Origin: Clostridium celatum DSM 1785
GTDB lineage: Bacteria > Bacillota > Clostridia > Clostridiales > Clostridiaceae
Length of the DNA: 64,000 nucleotides
Direction of reading: 5' to 3'
NCBI RefSeq assembly: GCF_000320405.1
Contig: NZ_KB291640.1
Location: 1-64,000 of the forward strand
The first letter of the stretch is position 1. Every line of letters begins with the position of its first letter. Made by a program: the position numbers and the translations under genes. Shown here in pieces: positions 48,183 to 56,071 of the stretch. The notes under the pieces were generated by a model, which had not been told where the DNA came from, did not search any database, and saw only the letters and a program-made list of their open reading frames with translations.

Positions 48183-49190
48183 GTGCCTAAAATTATAAAA
48201 AGGAATAATATCAATGTTTATATAGAAAATTTTATGGAACATTGTAAGTTAAAAGGCCTAAGTAAAAAGACAATGAATTCTTATGAAGGAACTTTAAGAT
48301 TATTTTCAAAATTTCTAGAAGAAGAATATCAGATAGGAAATGTTGTCGGAGTTAAGCATAAACACATAAATGAGTATTTAAAGTTTACTAAAGAGCGAGG
48401 TAAGTATAGTTATGTTTCTAATGATAAAACTGTTGCTTTAAATAATCCTGCTAATAGACAAGACCTAGGTAAGAAAATATCTAATATAACGATTAATAAT
48501 TACATTAGGAATATGAAAGTATTTTTTAATTGGTGTATTGTCGAAGGAATAATTAAAAAAAGTCCAATGGATGATATAGAATTTCTTAAAGCAAAAAGAA
48601 AAGCAAAAGAAGATATTTCAGATGAAGATTTTATGGCACTTATTAAAGTAATGGATATAACTAAGTTTCATGAGTATAGAGATTATGTTATAGTTCAGCT
48701 GATCATGGATACTGGAATGAGATTAGGAGAAACACTATCTTTAGAAATAACAGATGTGCATTTAGAAAAGAGATATATTGAAATCCCAGCAGAAATAACT
48801 AAAGGTAAAAAAGATAGAGTAGTATTCTTTAGTAATACAATGATGACGATTTTAAGAAAGTGGATACAGTATAAAGATAGATATACAGATGATGAAATAA
48901 GGGTATTTTGCACTAAATCTGGCACTAAGTTTGAAGTGAGGAATTTTGAAAGAAATTTTAGAGTGTATAGAGAAAGAGCTGGTATTAGTAAGAATATTAC
49001 ACCACATGGATTAAGAAATAATTTTGCAAAAAGATTTTTAATGAGTGGCGGTGATATATATACACTTTCAAGGATATTAGGTCATAGTTCTGTTGTAGTT
49101 ACTGAAAAAGCTTATTTAGATTTAACAGTAAGTGATATAAGAAAAAACTATAAACAGTTTAGTCCATTAGAAAATATGAATAAAAGATAA
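48183..49190 (+). CDS. int: Site-specific tyrosine recombinase (integrase)
   Basis: A 335-aa phage/ICE-type integrase. The N-terminal core-binding SAM-like domain (about 10-130) is followed by the catalytic domain with R180 (TGMRLGE), Lys near 207 (TKGKK), H275-x-x-R278 (HGLR), H301 (LGHSS) and the nucleophile Y311. It begins at GTG 48183. Being the first gene next to the duplicated spo0A end, it is the obvious enzyme for integration at spo0A. Its SD is inside a terminator stem. Confidence 0.93.
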   Translation: MPKIIKRNNINVYIENFMEHCKLKGLSKKTMNSYEGTLRLFSKFLEEEYQIGNVVGVKHKHINEYLKFTKERGKYSYVSNDKTVALNNPANRQDLGKKISNITINNYIRNMKVFFNWCIVEGIIKKSPMDDIEFLKAKRKAKEDISDEDFMALIKVMDITKFHEYRDYVIVQLIMDTGMRLGETLSLEITDVHLEKRYIEIPAEITKGKKDRVVFFSNTMMTILRKWIQYKDRYTDDEIRVFCTKSGTKFEVRNFERNFRVYRERAGISKNITPHGLRNNFAKRFLMSGGDIYTLSRILGHSSVVVTEKAYLDLTVSDIRKNYKQFSPLENMNKR

Positions 49191-49197
49191 AACAAAA

Positions 49198-49217
49198 GGA
49201 GCTACGCCAATAGCTCC
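49198..49217 (+). other. Hairpin after the integrase gene
   Basis: A perfect 7-bp stem GGAGCTA/TAGCTCC with a 6-nt loop, 8 bp after the integrase stop. No T-run follows, so it is either a weak end-of-transcript structure or the first helix of the RNA described next. Confidence 0.6.
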
Positions 49218-49223
49218 AACTGC

Positions 49224-50810
49224 AACAATTAAATATTGTTAAATTAACTTTGTATATCCCTCTTGGAGATACCTAAACCGTAATTAAATGGTATCAAAAA
49301 AAAGAAGGATGTGCAAGGCTTAGTTTCCTATTGCCTAAAATTGCTATAGGTCAGTTGTCTAAGCACTAGAACAACTATAAATAACTCTAGAGGTCAGTTG
49401 AGCCAATGCAGTAAAATCAACTATAACACGATTATATACTATTCCCTTCTTTAGTGGTGTTATGTACGGTGAGGGCTACCATAAAAGGCTCGGAGGTTAC
49501 TTGGGAGATTAATATCTCGGTAGGTACTGGCATTGTTTCGACAACTTGTAGGACAAGCATTATAAGTAAAAAGCTAGTATTGTTTTAAACAGTAAATAAG
49601 AAGGGTGTCTAGGCGAAGGCTCAATGCTTTATACAGACTATATATGACAGTTTATCTACTTATGTTGCAATAGTAATAGTTTTATGTTGCAATAATAGGT
49701 AGATAAATTATCATGACTCTGAACTCATACATAACCAGACTATATGGAGGGAAATACATGAAGGATTATGAAAAAGAATTAATTAAGTTATATAATGAAA
49801 CTTTTGGTACTTTAGAAGAAGTAAGCAGGGTAGTTGGTATATCAAGAAATAAAGCTGCTTCAATATTGCAGAAATATGATGTAGTTAGAAATAGTAAAAG
49901 GGTTGAAGTTGCAAAAGAATTATACAGTACTAAGAAATATTCAGTAACTCAATTAGCAGTAAAAGTTGGGATGACAAGAACAACATTAGCTAAATATCTT
50001 AAAGAAGATAATGATATTGAAATGTTTAATCCGTTAAAAATATATGAGTATAATGAAGATTATTTTAAATGTATAGATAGTGATGAAAAAGCTTATTGGT
50101 TAGGGTTTATTTGCGCAGATGGCTCCATAGTAGAAGCAAAAACATATCTAACTTTAGAAATAGGATTACAACTTAGTGATAGAGAACATTTAGTGAAATT
50201 TCTAAGAGCATTAAGTTTTAAAGAAAGTGATATAGATAAGAAAATAAGAGTTAAAAATATAAGATTAAAAGATAAGACTTATAAAAGCTGTAGTATTGTA
50301 ATTAACAGTACAAGGATGTGTGAAGATTTAATTAAACTAGGTGTTGTTCCAAGAAAATCATTAGTAATGAAGTTTCCGAATAAAATAAGCAAACAGCTAA
50401 TACCTGCATTTTTAAGAGGATATATTGATGGAGATGGTGGATATAATATTAGGTATAGAAGAGATGGAAGTAAATCAGTAAGACTATATATAATCGCAAC
50501 AGAAGAGTTTTTAAATGAATTCTATAATTTTTATAAAAGACAAGTATCACCTACTAAATTATTAAGCAAAAAAGGCACTCCTGTGCGACAGTTAGAAAAG
50601 GGTGGTAGTGAAGCAGAATATATAATTAGAAATATTTATGAAGGAGCAACTGTTTATTTAGAGAGAAAATATAATAAAATTAATTATTTATTTAAATAAT
50701 ATAATAAGATTATATGATTAGGTTAAGTAGAAATAATAAAAAAATTAAGGAAGATTTTCATATATAGTACCCGATGATAAGGTATAGATAATATGATAAA
50801 TCTCCCTTGT
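49224..50810 (+). ncRNA. Structured RNA, candidate group I intron interrupted by a homing endonuclease gene
   Basis: About 480 non-coding bases (49224-49710) are packed with short helices, e.g. ATAACAC/GTGTTAT, GAGAT-TAAT-ATCTC and AGTTGA/TCAACT, and are richer in G+C than the surroundings. ACAGACTATATATGACAG (49633-49650) resembles the group I R element. ACTATATATG (49637-49646) is perfectly complementary to CATATATAGT (50759-50768) beyond the endonuclease gene, like a P7 split by an ORF. A P3-like partner CTGGCAT (49527-49533) has one mismatch. A P9-like hairpin TACC/GGTA follows at 50768-50784. Ends are approximate and splicing is unproven. Confidence 0.45.
49758..50699 (+). CDS. LAGLIDADG homing endonuclease with N-terminal HTH
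   Basis: A 313-aa protein. Residues 1-85 hold two helix-turn-helix-like units (EEVSRVVGISRNKAASILQ and VTQLAVKVGMTRTTLAKYL). Then come the two LAGLIDADG helices, LGFICADG (115-122) and LRGYIDGDG (219-227), with acidic catalytic residues intact. ATG 49758 is preceded by GGAGGG; ATG 49713 lacks an SD. It lies in the loop between two complementary strands of the candidate intron, the usual home of such genes. It may act in intron homing, or have a separate target. Confidence 0.88.
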   Translation: MKDYEKELIKLYNETFGTLEEVSRVVGISRNKAASILQKYDVVRNSKRVEVAKELYSTKKYSVTQLAVKVGMTRTTLAKYLKEDNDIEMFNPLKIYEYNEDYFKCIDSDEKAYWLGFICADGSIVEAKTYLTLEIGLQLSDREHLVKFLRALSFKESDIDKKIRVKNIRLKDKTYKSCSIVINSTRMCEDLIKLGVVPRKSLVMKFPNKISKQLIPAFLRGYIDGDGGYNIRYRRDGSKSVRLYIIATEEFLNEFYNFYKRQVSPTKLLSKKGTPVRQLEKGGSEAEYIIRNIYEGATVYLERKYNKINYLFK

Positions 50811-50832
50811 TATTATATAAAAGGCAATTACA

Positions 50833-51465
50833 TTATAATTTAAAATAACTATTATTTTCAGTAGGGATAAATCCTTTAAACATGTTTTCTCTAAGTGGAT
50901 TTAGTATATTAATAGCAGAAGTTATATTCGGATATGTTAAAGCAGAATACACATCTGGCTCCATTTCAATTTCAAGTTCAGCATAAATAGCTTTTAATTC
51001 ATTATTTAGAATATGATAATCTTTAGTAGTTTCAGTCATAGAATAATAAATATCCCATTGAGAATTAACTAGCTTTTTAAATTCATAAGCATAATCATTT
51101 AGGATAGATAAGCATTCTTTACTACGATCACGCATGCCATTAACAACTAATATATCTAAGTCATGCTTAATTTCTGCAAGATATGTAACAACAAAATTAT
51201 TATAAATATCAGTTAAGAAAGCTTTTTCTTCTAATAATCCATCTATAGATTTAGTAAGTTTTTTTATTTCAGAAATTTTACTAATGTCGCCTGTTGCTAA
51301 CAGCATTTCTTTCTTTTCATTATTCTCTTTTATTTTTTTAGATAAAGTATCTATTTTCTTAGATAGCTCTTCTTTTCTAGCATTTGCAGTATCAATTTTA
51401 TTTCTTAAATGATTTAGTTCATTTAATGATTGTTGATATATTTTAGCATTATTTAATTTACTCAT
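50833..51465 (-). CDS. Coiled-coil protein of unknown function
   Basis: A 210-aa protein, mostly charged helix with a predicted coiled coil at about 5-100 (ELSKKIDTLSKKIKENNEKK). No domain recognised. Last gene of a three-gene minus-strand operon with two HTH proteins, 16 bp after its neighbour and preceded by AAGGAG. It could be a phage-like structural or regulatory protein; nothing decides. Confidence 0.65.
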   Translation of the reverse strand: MSKLNNAKIYQQSLNELNHLRNKIDTANARKEELSKKIDTLSKKIKENNEKKEMLLATGDISKISEIKKLTKSIDGLLEEKAFLTDIYNNFVVTYLAEIKHDLDILVVNGMRDRSKECLSILNDYAYEFKKLVNSQWDIYYSMTETTKDYHILNNELKAIYAELEIEMEPDVYSALTYPNITSAINILNPLRENMFKGFIPTENNSYFKL

Positions 51466-51481
51466 TTTTTATTACTCCTTT

Positions 51482-51868
51482 TTAAAAATTATTTGCTTCT
51501 TCTAATATTTCCTCTAGTGTTATATTAGCAAGATTAGAATGTTTAGTATTAGTTATTGGTTCCTCTTTAAAATGTTCAGATAGCTTAGCTATAATTTCAA
51601 AAGCTTTTAACTTATGATTTGGATTTAGCGAGTGAAGTAATATATCCTCAATCTCTGTTAATCCTTGAAATGTTAACCAAGTAAGTTTCTTATCTAAAGC
51701 TTTATTTAATTCTGATTTAAAGTTCTTATTATCAAACCAACTGTAAATAGTACTTCTACCAATATTTAATTCACAGCTAGTTTCTGTTATAGATTTACCA
51801 ATTGATAGCATTTCAATAGCTTGTTTTTGGTTTACTGTTAGATTATTTTTTTGAATAACTTGCTGCAT
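51482..51868 (-). CDS. HTH protein resembling phage terminase small subunit/phBC6A51
   Basis: A 128-aa protein. LTVNQKQAIEMLSIGKSITETSCELNIGRSTIYSW is an N-terminal helix-turn-helix like those of phage small terminases and phBC6A51-type proteins; a helical C-terminal part follows. GGAGG lies 12 nt before the ATG, and it overlaps the upstream gene by 26 bp. If terminase-like, the element may be packaged by a helper phage, but it could equally be a regulator. Confidence 0.6.
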   Translation of the reverse strand: MQQVIQKNNLTVNQKQAIEMLSIGKSITETSCELNIGRSTIYSWFDNKNFKSELNKALDKKLTWLTFQGLTEIEDILLHSLNPNHKLKAFEIIAKLSEHFKEEPITNTKHSNLANITLEEILEEANNF

Positions 51869-52127
51869 AATGACGTTTGACCTCCGAGTGATTTAGATTA
51901 AGTTTAGTATCTAAATGATATAATATCCTTAAATAAGTCTCTTCCTTAATATTACTTCTGCCTTTGATAATATCGCAGATTCTTTGAGGACTAAGTTCTA
52001 CAATATCAGCAATTTGACGGTAACTTAAGCAGTAAGAAAATCTTATTTCCTGTAATAATTCTGATAATGATACTCCATATTGTAATAAGTATCTAAATAA
52101 ACCTAATAATTCTTTTGTAATCTTCAT
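51843..52127 (-). CDS. XRE-like HTH regulator
   Basis: A 94-aa protein with a helix-turn-helix (LSYRQIADIVELSPQRICDIIKG, about 33-55). A perfect TAGGAGGT lies before the ATG. First gene of the minus-strand operon, transcribed away from the serine recombinase; a likely regulator of the island. Confidence 0.7.
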   Translation of the reverse strand: MKITKELLGLFRYLLQYGVSLSELLQEIRFSYCLSYRQIADIVELSPQRICDIIKGRSNIKEETYLRILYHLDTKLNLNHSEVKRHYAASYSKK

Positions 52128-52844
52128 TTGATTACCTCCTAATAATATTTTTATCTTTTCACCTATAAGTCCGTCATATATGTAAAACTACAACCTATTA
52201 CTAAAAAATATTGTATATATTTCAGATAGCATTGCTGTAACTATATTTATGGGTGGTCACCCGTTTGAGGGGGGGGAGAGATAAAGAGAAAGTTCTTTAG
52301 ATAAGCTTAGATTAAACTATATATTTATTAAATAATTTATAGTGTTAAAACGATTAAGATAAGTAAGTTGAAATGATGATAATTATAGTAGATTTGCTAT
52401 ATATGAAGATTGTTTAAGTAATTATATATATGATAATGAAAATACTACTCCCATAATAAAAACTGCTATAGAGCTTATATGGCTAGAATAAATAAAATAG
52501 TATGATTAACTTAATAATAGAGAATATAGTTGGATACAAGACAAATTAGTAGATGAATAGTTTTTATATCAGAATTAGTATAAAGGTGTTAGATAATAAA
52601 ATAAGATAGCTCCAATAGATTTAATTACTGTAGATATGATTACTAATAGTAGTGAAAACACATGACTCCTTCTATACAAAAAAAGTGTGTAAAAATCATT
52701 TGATTAAGGTTACACTTGAAAAAGCGGGAAATAGCTGGGTATATAAGTATAATTAGCTATAAATTATGTTACCTAAAGTTGAATATGATTTAGGTTACAA
52801 TATATAATAAAGTTACTGAAAAATAGTAATGTGGGGAGATAATA
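52128..52844. other. Long non-coding gap with a G8 tract and decayed coding sequence
   Basis: No intact gene in 717 bp. It holds a GGGTG/CACCC hairpin (52251-52262) and a run of eight G at 52269-52276, striking in such AT-rich DNA. A stretch at about 52400-52490 reads without stops as EDCLSNYIYDNENTTPI and may be a gene relic. Divergent promoters for the flanking genes should lie here, but none is clear. Confidence 0.5.
52768..52798. promoter_or_regulatory. Inverted repeat before the serine recombinase gene
   Basis: ACCTAAA (52771-52777) and TTTAGGT (52789-52795) are perfect inverted repeats 11 bp apart; extended by three bases, GTTACCTAAA and TTTAGGTTAC match at 9 of 10. The size suits an operator or recombinase subsite about 50 bp before the gene. 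Confidence 0.4.
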
Positions 52845-53486
52845 ATGATATTTGGATATACAAGAATTTCAACTAAGAAAGATACTCAAACTACAGAGAG
52901 ACAGGTATTAACTTTAAATCAATACTCTATAACTAATGGTTTTAATTTTGATGAAATAATAGAAGAAAGAGTAAGTGGGACTGTTAAAGCTGAAAATAGA
53001 GTAGAGTATAGTAAGTTAAAGGATAAGCTTAGAAAAGATGATATATTAGTTATAACTGATTTAGATAGATTAGGAAGAAATGCTGATGATGTAATAATGG
53101 AGTTGAAACAACTTAAACTGCAAGGAGTTAGAGTGGTGGCTTTAGATATGCCTTATATGAGTGATTGGAATAAAGCTAATGATAGTAGTATATATGATAT
53201 GATTATTGATATTGTTATTACTATAAAGGCTCATATGGCTCAACAGGAAAGAGAAAAGACTATAACAAGAATTAATCAAGGATTAGATGTGGCTAGAGCT
53301 AAGGGAAAGAAATTAGGTAGACCAGAAAAGGAGCTTCCAAAAGACTTTAAGAAATACTATGATAAGATGATTAATAAAGAAATTAATAAAGTTGAGATGG
53401 CTAAATTACTAGGTGTATCACGAAAACATCTATATACTATGATTGAAAAATATAATAATGAAAATAATTTGAGTAGCTGCTTATAG
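52845..53486 (+). CDS. Serine recombinase (resolvase/invertase family)
   Basis: A 213-aa small serine recombinase. Catalytic S9 (YTRISTKKDTQ) is followed by the DLDRLGRNADD region, the E-helix linker (IKAHMAQQEREKTITRINQGL), and a C-terminal HTH (NKVEMAKLLGVSRKHLYTMI). SD GGGGAG. It may resolve or invert DNA within the island, or be cargo. No second inverted hsdS cassette is present for it to act on. Confidence 0.9.
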   Translation: MIFGYTRISTKKDTQTTERQVLTLNQYSITNGFNFDEIIEERVSGTVKAENRVEYSKLKDKLRKDDILVITDLDRLGRNADDVIMELKQLKLQGVRVVALDMPYMSDWNKANDSSIYDMIIDIVITIKAHMAQQEREKTITRINQGLDVARAKGKKLGRPEKELPKDFKKYYDKMINKEINKVEMAKLLGVSRKHLYTMIEKYNNENNLSSCL

Positions 53487-53651
53487 TGTAGCTATTCTTT
53501 TTTATGTAAATTTTTAATGTTTAGTATTGTGCAATAGGTATGGAAATTAAGAAATTTATATTAAATTGAAATGTCACAGTATAGTTTATTATTAGACATA
53601 TATAGTGAGGTATAAAAATAAAATAAAGATACTTCAGTAGGAGGAAAAAGG

Positions 53652-54302
53652 ATGGCAAAAATACTAACGTTTAAAAATTTGGATAATAAAAGTTTGGATA
53701 TTGAAAGGTTAAAAAGTAGATATTTTAATTTGAAAGAAAATAATTCAGAGTTAAAGAAAATAAAAAAATATGAGGAAAAAATATTATTTGAGCTATTACA
53801 ATTAAGAGGAAATTATACTATGGTAGATGCTGCATTTGAGATAGCGGAAATATTAGACTATGATGTTAATACTGTATTAGAAACATTTATTATGCTTCAA
53901 CGAATAGAGATAAGAGGAGAGTCATTAGAGATAGATGAAAGAATTAATATAAAAGTAGACTTATCTAAGAAAGGATTAAAACCTATTGAAATAATAGCAT
54001 TTTTTAAAAAATTCTATTTCAAAACGTATAAGTTCGAGTATAAAGTTAATTATGCTAAAGATATTAATCAAGTGAAAAAATTACACGTTAATTATAATGA
54101 TGATGAGATTTTAGAAGCTATAGAAACTTTTATAACTGATTACAATATAAGATATGAAAACAGAAAATATCCATTTCCTACAATTGGAGCATTCTGTTCG
54201 TGGGGAATAGAAAGAAGTTATAGTGAAAATAGTAGTAAAAAAGCTATTTATTATGATAGATATAAAGATAAAGATGACGATAAGGAGTTTACATTATTTT
54301 AG
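53652..54302 (+). CDS. Unrecognised protein, possibly replication-related
   Basis: A 216-aa protein. The helical N-terminal half has an HTH-like YTMVDAAFEIAEILDYDVNTVL; the C-terminal half ends FPTIGAFCSWGIERSYSE, a style seen in phage and plasmid replication proteins. No firm family. A perfect TAGGAGGAA before the ATG. It precedes a leader with repeats and a helicase-like gene, which suggests element replication. Confidence 0.5.
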   Translation: MAKILTFKNLDNKSLDIERLKSRYFNLKENNSELKKIKKYEEKILFELLQLRGNYTMVDAAFEIAEILDYDVNTVLETFIMLQRIEIRGESLEIDERINIKVDLSKKGLKPIEIIAFFKKFYFKTYKFEYKVNYAKDINQVKKLHVNYNDDEILEAIETFITDYNIRYENRKYPFPTIGAFCSWGIERSYSENSSKKAIYYDRYKDKDDDKEFTLF

Positions 54303-54358
54303 GAAATGGAATCTATTCAGAATATGGATTATTTTCATATCCTTTATTTATTAGTAAG

Positions 54359-54396
54359 AGATAAGCTGTAATATATAGTAACAATAGATAAGCTGT
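54359..54396 (+). repeat. Two 11-bp direct repeats
   Basis: AGATAAGCTGT occurs at 54359-54369 and 54386-54396, 27 bp apart, just after the replication-like gene. It is iteron-like in spacing but only two copies are seen. Confidence 0.4.
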
Positions 54397-54475
54397 TATT
54401 TAATATATATATCAGCTAATATTTAGAAAGATATATATTATTTTTAAGACCGAATGATAATGAGGGCTAGTTTTG

Positions 54476-54541
54476 GTTACTTTATTAAAAGAACATAGAG
54501 AATACTTTTAATAGTAACTTCGTTACTGGGATATTCATCCC
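54476..54541 (+). promoter_or_regulatory. Leader with mutually exclusive hairpins
   Basis: GTTAC plus TATTAAAAG (54476-54480, 54483-54491) pair with CTTTTAATA-GTAAC (54505-54518). The same GTAAC (54514-54518) also forms AGTAAC-TTC-GTTACT (54513-54527). GGGAT-ATTC-ATCCC follows (54528-54541). Alternative folds of this kind are typical of attenuators. It lies about 180 bp before the helicase-like gene. Confidence 0.45.
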
Positions 54542-54612
54542 TAAAAATTTTATATATATTATATATTCTTTAAGAGATATAGAGTGAAAGCTAGTAATAT
54601 AGCCGTTTAAAA

Positions 54613-54660
54613 GCTATTTTAACTGTTTTTTACATTATAGAACAGTTAAAAATTTTATTT
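54613..54660 (+). terminator. Hairpin/terminator before the helicase-like gene
   Basis: An approximately 11-bp stem TTTTAACTGTT...AACAGTTAAAA followed by ATTTTATTT. Together with the alternative hairpins upstream it could regulate read-through into the helicase-like gene. Confidence 0.5.
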
Positions 54661-54718
54661 ATCAGAAAGTTAGTCACATTATCACATCACTACAAACATA
54701 TTTAGTGAGGTGATAAAA

Positions 54719-56008
54719 GTGTTAAAAAAATATATAAAAAATGATTTTAAAATTACAGTAGTAGACTCAATAATGGGAAGTGGTAAAACTTCATGGGCAA
54801 TAAAATATATTGATGAATTGCCAGAAGTTATAAAAGTTATATTTGCTACTCCGTTTTTATCAGAAGTTGATAGGGTTATCAAAAATGTAAATAGTAGAAA
54901 GTTTTATGAACCAAATGAAAAAAATGATAAGGGAACTAAATTAAATGGTTTTAAAGAATTGTTAAAAAAAGGTGCCAATATAGCCACTACACACAGCTTA
55001 CTAAGATTAATTGATGATGAAATGCTAGCACTAATAAAGAAGGAGAATTATATATTAATTCAAGATGAATGTATGGAGGTTATGGAGCGAGTTGAGTTTG
55101 ATAAATTTGATTTGCAATTAATGATAAATAGTAGCTTTATTAGTATGGAAGATAAAAATTGCTTAAAGTGGATAGGTCCGAGCGAGTATAAAGGAAGATT
55201 TAAAGAGATAAAGGATAGTTGTATTAATGGGGGATTATATAGATATGGAGAGAGTAGCATATTAATTTCATTCTTAAGAAGAGATATATTTGATGCTTTT
55301 GGAACTGTATTTATATTGACATATATGTTTGATGGGCAGTATCAGAAATATTATTTTGATTTTTTTGAAATAGAGTATCAGTTGAAATCAGTATCAAGAG
55401 TAGGTGGCGAGTATAGGTTGAGTAGTTATTATGAACAAGGAGGGCAACAGTTTAATAAGTTGATAAACGTATATAATGGAGATTTAAATAAAATAGGTGA
55501 TGGAATATGTTCATTATCTTCTACAAAATTAAAAGCAATGAATAAGGATGAAGCAAAAATTATAAAAAATTCAATATATAATTACTTTCATAATATAACA
55601 AAAAGCAAATCTAATGATAATATGTGGACTACTGTCAAGGCAGCAGAAACTAAGTTGAAAGGAACAGGCTATTCAAAAGGATTTGTAGCTTGTAATAGTA
55701 GGGCAACAAATGAATTTTCAGAAAAAAGAAATTTGGCATATATATTGAACAGATTTATTAATCCAATAGAGAAGAACTTCTTTAATGACAATGGAATAGA
55801 ATTTGATGAGGATAAATTTGCACTAGCTGAAATGTTACAATGGATATTTAGATCAGCAATAAGAAAGGGAGAAGATATAAATATTTATATACCATCTAAA
55901 AGAATGAGAAGGCTTTTAGAGGGGTGGTTAAATGATGTAGAATATAATATTATGTTAGAAGAAATGGATGAATTAGATGCTGCTATTGAATTACAAGATG
56001 TTTTATAA
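54719..56008 (+). CDS. Helicase-like P-loop NTPase of unknown role
   Basis: A 429-aa protein with a superfamily-2-like layout: Walker A SIMGSGKTSWAIK near residue 20, TPFL after it, DExx-type QDECMEV, and a late QWIFRSAIRKGEDINIYIP resembling motif VI. It is shorter than typical helicases. GTG 54719 is chosen over GTG 54710 because the latter lies within the SD GAGGTGA. Probably a replication or maintenance protein of the island; it is also close to the restriction genes. Confidence 0.65.
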   Translation: MLKKYIKNDFKITVVDSIMGSGKTSWAIKYIDELPEVIKVIFATPFLSEVDRVIKNVNSRKFYEPNEKNDKGTKLNGFKELLKKGANIATTHSLLRLIDDEMLALIKKENYILIQDECMEVMERVEFDKFDLQLMINSSFISMEDKNCLKWIGPSEYKGRFKEIKDSCINGGLYRYGESSILISFLRRDIFDAFGTVFILTYMFDGQYQKYYFDFFEIEYQLKSVSRVGGEYRLSSYYEQGGQQFNKLINVYNGDLNKIGDGICSLSSTKLKAMNKDEAKIIKNSIYNYFHNITKSKSNDNMWTTVKAAETKLKGTGYSKGFVACNSRATNEFSEKRNLAYILNRFINPIEKNFFNDNGIEFDEDKFALAEMLQWIFRSAIRKGEDINIYIPSKRMRRLLEGWLNDVEYNIMLEEMDELDAAIELQDVL

Positions 56009-56071
56009 ATGCAAATTAGAGAAAAATGTAGTAAAATAATATATATTAGGTCAATAAAGGAGCGAAAATAA

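Noticed and set aside
49521-49560. TTTCGACA next to paired strands suggested tmRNA (ssrA)
   Set aside because: No tRNA-like end, no CCA and no tag-coding stretch; the match is a few bases.
49197-49712. Group II intron
   Set aside because: No domain V hairpin with the expected sequence and no reverse transcriptase; the endonuclease is LAGLIDADG type.
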